The notes beneath the pieces are model-generated. The model saw only the letters and a list, made by a program, of their open reading frames with translations. It was not told where the DNA came from and did no database searches. DNA of 64,000 bases from Macrocystis pyrifera (Eukaryota; Sar; Phaeophyceae; Laminariales; Laminariaceae). Every line of letters begins with the position of its first letter. Within the stretch, counting starts at the first letter, position 1. Positions 57,985 to 64,000 of this stretch are shown one piece after another. The DNA lies in the NCBI GenBank assembly GCA_031763025.1, contig JASSKH010000011.1:1-64000 (forward strand). Direction: 5' to 3'. A program made the translations under genes and the position numbers.

Positions 57985-58795
57985 AAATCAATTCACATTT
58001 TGAAATTCATAATACATGAAGGATTTAAACACCCCCAGTAGTCCCCCCAGGCGTGACTCTCGCATTTTTTTTTTCATGCCACACGATAAGAATCAACTCG
58101 CATTTTGAAATTCATAATACATGAAGGAAATTAACACCCCCAGTAGTCGCCCCAGGCGTGACTCTCGCATTTTGTTTTTCATGCCACACGATAAGAATCA
58201 ACTCGCATTTTGAAATTCATAATACATGATGGAAATTAACACCCCCAGTAGTCCCCCCAGGCGTGACTCTCGCGTTTTGTTTTTCATGCCACACGATAAA
58301 AATCAACTCGCATTTTGAAAATCATAATACATGAAGGAAATTAACACCCCCAGTAGTCCCCCCAGGCGTGACTCTCGCGTTTTGTTTTTCATGCTACACG
58401 ATAAGAATCAACTCACATTTTGAAACTCATAATACATGAAGGAAATTAACACCCCCAGTAGTCCCCCCAGGCGTGACTCTCGCGTTTTTTGTTTCATGCT
58501 ACACGATAATAATCAACTCACATTTTGAAACTCATAATACATGAAGGAAATTAACACCCCCAGTTGTCCCCCCAGGCGTGACTCTCGCATTTTGGTTTTC
58601 ATGCTACACGAGAAGAATCGACTCACACTTTGAAATTCATAATACATGGAGGAAATTAACACCCCCAGTAGTCCCCCCAGGCGTGACTCTCGCGTTTTTT
58701 TTTCTTTTTTTCTTCATGCTACACGATAAGAATCAACTCACATTTTGACATTCACGATAAATTAACACCCCCAGTAGAACCCCCAGGCGGCCCGA
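57985..58795 (+). repeat. 105-bp tandem repeat, eight copies, inside gypsy element
   Basis: ACACCCCCAGTAGTCCCCCC begins copies near 58029, 58134, 58239, 58344, 58449, 58554, 58659 and 58763 (the last is weaker). Each has CAGGCGTGACTCTCGC, a T-rich run and TTGAAATTCATAATACATGA. Copies are about 95% alike, indicating recent amplification. Confidence 0.9.
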
Positions 58796-59114
58796 CGTTA
58801 ACCAGTATCACACCCCCCTTCTCTTATATACCGTCCGCCGTATACACTCCCATAGCGCCGGTGCAATGGCCTCCCGAATACCAGCAGGGGCTTCATCTGC
58901 CTCTGCAGCAGCCACCCCAACAGGCGGTGCTAGCCCCGCTGCCGCAGGGCCAGCCACCCCTACCCCCCGGGCCGCTTCCGGGCCCTCAGGCGGGCCTAGT
59001 CTGGCGTAGGAGGTAGCTGCGCCGCTCACAGATATCCTTCGAGACAAAGCCTTTACGACCAAACGCGCGCGACGTCTCCGTATCCCATGGGCAGAACAAC
59101 AACAGAATGCGTTC

Positions 59115-61844
59115 TTGGCGCGGAAGCCGGCCCTCACATCATTTCCTATTCTAATTTTCCCTTCCTGGGACAGCCCATTCACGTTACACACAGACGCCAG
59201 TGAGACAGGGGCAGGTGCAGCGCTAACGCAAGTGCACGATGGGAAGGAATGTGTGGTCGCATACGCCAGCCATCGGTGGTCTCGTACGGACGCGCGTCGT
59301 GGAGCTATCGCAAGGGAATGCATGGCGGTTTTATGGGCAGTTGTCCACTTTCGACCTTTTTTTGGCGGGTAGAAGGTTCACTTTGGTCACAGACTGTTCC
59401 GCGTTGCTGTGGCTATTCCGTAGCCGGGACCTGGACCCCAAGCTTTACAGATGGGCGCTCCGGCTAACGGAATTCGACATAGTCATGAAGTGGAGGGAAG
59501 GAACGTCACACTAGCTGCCTGACGCTCTATCCCGCTTGCTACGCCGGGGGCAACAAGCGCCTCGATCGACGACTCATTCCCGACGACGCATCATCCAGCA
59601 AACCCACGGATTACATAGGCCCCAGGGGACCGGTCCTAGACGGACATCTGCTGAATGACCTAGAATCAGTCGAAGAGGGACTGGTAGACCCGGGTGGTAG
59701 CAGGGAACGGCATGTTGTCCGTAGAGCAAGGTCAACTAGTAAACGGTTGCCATCCGCGCTTAGTGCAATCGTTGCTAGCAGTCCGCGGACCGTAGCCGTG
59801 CTCGAAGAACCACTCAACGAACCCGTCGACCTAACCTCGGACGCACAGTTTGCCACCTTGCCGTTCCATGACCGGGTTGCCGCGATGCATACAGACAGCT
59901 CCGGGCTGATAGTACGGCGACCCAGCCGCGCTCGTACTCCATCCGTGCGTCTAACTTCGTTTCCGGAAGCCCCCGCCCGCCCCCCTCGCCCTGCGAGCAC
60001 CGCGCGTACGTCGTCAAAAGCCCGATCACTGACAGGAGGCGAACCGGCCGTTCAGGCGGCAGAGCCCGACTCCTTACAGGTTCCGAAAGACCCGCCACCA
60101 CCGACGAAGGGCAACCTTCTGGCGCCTGACACCGTCGAGTGCAGTCTCCCAGCGCGGGGGGAGGGGGGGGCACGCCAAAAGGAACCATTGGCGACAACGG
60201 CGATAGAGCGTGCCCTCCAGGCGCTGCAAGACGTGCCTCACCTGGTCAGGAGCCAGGTAGCGGACCCCTTCTTGAGCAAGGTCAGGCGAGCACTATGTAG
60301 TCAAGGAGAAGTCGCCGGCAGAACGAGTTGACAGATACGGATATCAACAGGTACCTTCTAGACGACCAGAGTCTCCTGTGGCTTGAGTTCGAACAGAGTG
60401 GAGCAGTGCTAGAGGTAGACCTACAGAAATTCCCCAACACGTCGGACGCGGGGAACGAGTACCTACTGCTCGTTGTAGACAGAGCATCTAGGTTCCCCTT
60501 CCCTTACCCACTACCGTCAAAAGAAGCACACGGAGTAGCCCGTTTGCTCTTAGACCTTTGCTTGACATTTGGAGTGCCCTCATTTATTCGCGCAGACGGT
60601 GGGGGGGAATTCACAGCGGCAGTAGTGGGACACCTATGTCGATGGTTAAAAGTCTCAATAGAGTTCGGACCAGCAGACCATCCCAGGGGGCAGGGAGGAG
60701 TGGAAAGAGTGAGAGCATGGGTGCAAGACGTGCTATCCGAACTGTGTGAGGCCTGGCCAACGAGATGGGATGAGTACGTTGCCGCCGCTTGTTGGATCAA
60801 ACGCACTACGCCAGACCCGGCACTACCCTCCGCCATGACTCCCTTCCAGCTTCTGTTCGGTCGTAGCCCTCGCACAACCCTCGATATGCTGATCCCACAG
60901 ATGGATGACACAGAAGCCACAGACGGCCTCAGCAACTTCATCGAGAACCGCAGGCATAACATGCGGGAGGTAGCGGAGGCACTGCGAAAGATCCACGAAG
61001 ATAAGGAAGCATCCCGTCAGCGGCACAATGCCAGGATATCGCGGTCCTCCCCAAGTACAAATGTAGCGGAGGGAGACCTGGTCCTGGCACGGGAGAGCTA
61101 CAGCTCGCTTTTCAGACACAAGGTATGGGACCGAAGTTGGTACACGAAAAATGGACGGGTCCGTGGACCGTGACCAAGGTCGTGTTTAAGGGCCTTAGCG
61201 CTGTCATAGAGATGGAGGGGAGAAAGAAATGATCCCGTGCGGTCTCGGTAGCATCGCTCAAACCCTTCTACAGGCGCTCATCAGACTTGAGACACCCGAT
61301 AGGGGACGAATTCGCACAAATAGCTTGGGGTGCTGACCTGGGGCTCAGAGGAGACTCGGTCGCCGCGGCCCCGATGTATACTCTAATAGACCGCAGGGAG
61401 GTGGTGAGTAAAACAGGGACAGCCCGTTGGGAATATCGGGGAAGATACCTAGACGGGGTCTCCTCGGACTGGGTCACGGAGACAGAATCCCTAGACAGTT
61501 TTACCCCTTTGCAGCTAGACACCTTTCACGCCCTGTGGAACTTGAACCCCGCCGACGCGGAGAAAACTCAGACGACCGCTCGCCCGAAGAAGCGTACTCT
61601 CCTCAGTAGAAGCGAAGCGTTAACCCTATATCCGATAGGAACGACAGTGACCAGATCCCACGCGGCAGACGATAAGCAGATGGACCGGGTAGGACAGGTT
61701 TATGACTTTTGCTCGCCCTACTGGCGCGTCAGGTTCCCGGACAATGACTGGGAAGAACTGACGGTATCGGAAATGAGGAAGGGGGCTGACGGTATCGGAA
61801 ATGAGGAAGGGGGTAAAAGCGAAGAGTTGAGGCAGACAAGTTGA
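59115..61844 (+). pseudogene. pol: Gypsy RNase H, integrase and chromodomain-like tail
   Basis: Fossil-element parts. RNase H: FTLHTDASETGAGAALTQV, VAYASHRWSRTDARRGAI and LVTDCSALLWLF. Integrase: EYLLLVVDRASRFPFPYPL, FIRADGGGEFTAAVVGHL and PFQLLFGRSPRTTLDML, giving the D, D and a downstream acidic position of the DDE core. The tail has VGQVYDFCSPYWRVRFPD followed by DWEELTVSEM, similar to chromo/tudor-type modules at the end of many Ty3/gypsy integrases, which guide insertion to chromatin marks. Several breaks; no working polyprotein is implied. Confidence 0.85.
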
Positions 61845-62055
61845 ACTAGCCCAAAGAGTTGCCGTGACAGTAGCCGTGGTGCAAACTATACAGCAGGAAT
61901 AGATAGTCAGTTTCGGTTAGAAAGTGGAGTATAAAAAGCCCTGGTTGGTAACTTAACTCAGTATTTACGGACCAAGGTTTTCCCTATACGAAGCTCTAGC
62001 GTACGCACCGCCCGTCTTGCCGCGTTGTTGGCTTGCGCCACCAAGCTGGGGGGGA

Positions 62056-62615
62056 TGTTACAGCGGTTCGGTGCCACAGGGCATTGCTAAGGTAGCCGTC
62101 GAGAGGCTCGATAGGCAATGGTTGATGCCGAACGAGGAGGGTTGCCTTGAAGAGGATTGCCAGGGAGGCTGACATGCGGAGCAAAGACAGGTTCCATGCC
62201 GAGCTGTCAGTCGACCTAACAAAAAGGGGACGATGATGAGAAATGCCCAGGGAAACACGCCTCCAGGAAGTCAAACCTCAGACAGAAAGGAGTGCGGATG
62301 TACACACAAGTTTTTCCCTGGCCAAGAGCAATCCAAATACTCTGAGACCCACCTAACGTCCTCAACACCGGGCCTGTCGATCAACGAAAGCGAGCGAAGG
62401 AGCCAGCATGGATCAGTACTACAACCAGCACGTGGGGGCCAACATGCCCGCAGGTCAGAACATTTCCCTAGAGGTGCGATTTGTGGTGAACGCAAGCGAA
62501 GAATGGACCCCAGGAGGTCGCTAGTGGCTATGAGACAGGTTACCACCACGAGGGGTATCGAGCTGCCTCCTAGCCGGCAAGAGAGGACCCCCGGGCAGAG
62601 AACACATTTGAAACA
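62056..62615 (+). repeat. 3' LTR of the gypsy element
   Basis: 560 bp partner of 55667-56227. Confidence 0.9.
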
Positions 62616-62620
62616 CTACT

Positions 62621-64000
62621 GGCATTCCAATCACACCTGTCGGTCCGTTCCTTCAACCCTCGATCACTATGCTTGGAGCGACAAATAGTATCCTGTTAGG
62701 TTGCGCAGATCATACCAAAGCTCGTCACGTTCCATCTCGGTTTAGCGTCTCACAAATGTGTACCTGTGCGTGGTGTGGCGACTTGCACACGCACTCGCTC
62801 GTTCCTACATGTGGGTATCCAAACGTTATGATACCTGGTATACGCCTTCTCATGTACCTCCTGTGCGCGTGATGTCGAGTATCTGTATATAAACTGAATC
62901 TGTGTGAACAGTCCCAAAGCCTAGGTATTATCACGAAAACGTATAGCGAAACACTGATGGTCTGTATCCCACTGGTATTGGGTTAAGGAGCCTGGTCGGT
63001 CGTAATAGATGCTTGGGCGTATCCAGCTATACCCTTCTCGTAGCAGGGGTTCTGTGTCGACTTGCCTCTTATTCGACTGTCACTACTGTTATTGTGCCAT
63101 CGTTGCGATCAAAGATAGTCACGTGGAGAGCAGCAGTATGATCCCAACATGTTTCTCGGTATTAGGTGCCATGCAATTTAGTGTCTCTTCAAGCATTCCT
63201 GTCTCATCAGGCGGATCATCCGCTACTCGGATACGGACAAATAAAACAGGGATGCGTGGTACGCTCAACACCTACACGTTCGCGTTCGCAAACTCGGGCG
63301 CCGTTAGCGTTTTGTTTTTGGCATTCAGGGAACCTCTCGTTTGGGCATTGGGCATGTGGCCTATAGAACTGCCCTTCCATTGCGCGGACGAAACACTTGG
63401 AATTAGGGTCAAACTTCGGTACATGTACAGCAACAGTAGTGCAGTACTCAGAAGACTAAGATGCCCAGTCGACATTGGGAACCGTGTCAGATACTTAAAA
63501 CAGCGTGAAAATCGATTGACTGTTCACCGCGCTAGTGAGTAAGGCGGTCAATGAGTATAAGTGTCCTAGGAATGGTTTTTACTATCGGAGAAGGCCAGGT
63601 TTTCTCTGCTCAGTTTGGTTTGAATAGTGCATCTCGAATCCACCGCTTAGGATGCATGCATCAGTTCTGGGAGAGCAGTCGCAATTCCTGCAAGCAAAGC
63701 ACTCATGATAGGAGCCGACGATCCGGGGTCCTTTCGGCACGATGTCCAAAGTTCTTGCCCGCTCTTATGCTCTATGCTGGGTGTACATGTAATAGCATGG
63801 ACACGTTCATGGTGTTATTCATTTGCAATTGATGCGGGATGTACATAGCATATCGGACAGGTCGTTAACACCGTTTCTCTCACCTACCTGTTCGGCACTA
63901 TTTCGTACTTGTTAGTTTTCTCCAGTCGCGACGCATTTTAGTTTTTACATCCTGTTTAGTGACCACGGGCGGGATTTCAGGACTTTGAGCTATTGTTATA
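62621..64000. other. No firm gene
   Basis: The longest frame is 63009-63542, plus strand, 177 codons, with stretches such as AVSVLFLAFREPLVWALGMW that could be hydrophobic segments. No family is recognised. The frame after it (63551-63832) is also anonymous. One of them might be a real small gene or exon. Confidence 0.25.

Larger units (their letters stand above)
55667..62615 (+). mobile_element. Ty3/gypsy LTR element, young but incomplete
   Basis: A 6,949-bp element with LTRs 55667-56227 (561 bp) and 62056-62615 (560 bp), TGTTAC...GAAACA, differing by about six substitutions and one indel. The target duplication is CTAC (55663-55666 and 62616-62619). TGGTGTCTAGTCC after the 5' LTR is the likely primer-binding site, and GGGGGGGA precedes the 3' LTR. 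Recognised parts are RNase H (about 59.1-59.5 kb), integrase (about 60.4-61.0 kb) and a chromodomain-like tail (about 61.65-61.8 kb). Tandem repeats fill most of 56.6-58.8 kb. Gag, protease and the polymerase core are not recognised; several breaks. Recent movement therefore needed help from a complete relative. Confidence 0.9.

Noticed and set aside
58808-59323. 171-codon minus-strand frame
   Set aside because: Lies opposite the RNase H region of the gypsy element and is a shadow of it.

Overview
This window is eukaryotic nuclear DNA made mostly of transposable elements and simple or tandem repeats. Two genes can be read as GT-AG spliced exons, there are LTR retrotransposons of two superfamilies and a PIF/Harbinger DNA transposon, and nothing resembles bacterial operons. 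No rRNA, tRNA gene, CRISPR array or convincing conserved host gene was found. The intermediate base composition, short phase-compatible introns, mix of element types and abundance of hairpin-forming minisatellites would suit an algal or stramenopile genome such as a brown alga. That is a guess from style, not a demonstrated placement.

Layout. 0-5.3 kb: foldback and dispersed repeats, then on the minus strand the tail of a Helitron-type PIF1 helicase (4.28-4.84 kb) followed by a protein region resembling a ubiquitin-specific protease (3.0-3.83 kb). 5.73-9.01 kb: a complete non-autonomous LTR element on the minus strand (copy A), with 266-bp LTRs and the target duplication CGAAC. 9.0-18.1 kb: no firm gene, but a pair of small inverted-repeat elements, a 335-bp-arm palindrome and degenerate tandem repeats. 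18.14-24.79 kb: a nearly whole, young Ty1/copia element with 278-bp LTRs and the target duplication GGTAG. 25.8-27.7 kb: three diverged tandem copies of an unidentified repeat. 28.29-36.27 kb: an 8-kb Harbinger transposon with matching inverted ends and two convergent genes, a transposase that has lost its frame and a five-exon accessory gene that keeps it. 37.6-38.4 kb: a hairpin-rich repeat array. 39.7-42.97 kb: a decayed Ty3/gypsy remnant carrying another hairpin minisatellite. 43.03-46.10 kb: copy B of the non-autonomous copia-related element, lacking its 3' end. 46.7-50.5 kb: an unidentified, decayed, protein-like tract on the minus strand. 51.7-55.5 kb: several tandem repeats. 55.67-62.62 kb: a Ty3/gypsy element with 99%-identical LTRs but an incomplete coding region stuffed with tandem repeats. 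62.6-64 kb: no recognised gene.

How the parts relate. Copies A and B share the LTR ends, leader, start of gag and 3' untranslated region of the autonomous copia element, but carry about 2.5 kb of unrelated sequence with a tRNA-like segment, so they look like passengers moved by the copia machinery. The 55.7-kb gypsy element also moved recently without recognisable gag, protease or polymerase core, implying help in trans. The Harbinger element has the usual two-gene design. The most unusual items are the protease-like region beside the Helitron helicase, the paired non-autonomous copia derivatives, the unidentified tract at 47-50.5 kb, the array of splice-donor-like repeats at 51.7-52.0 kb and a 69-base run of G.
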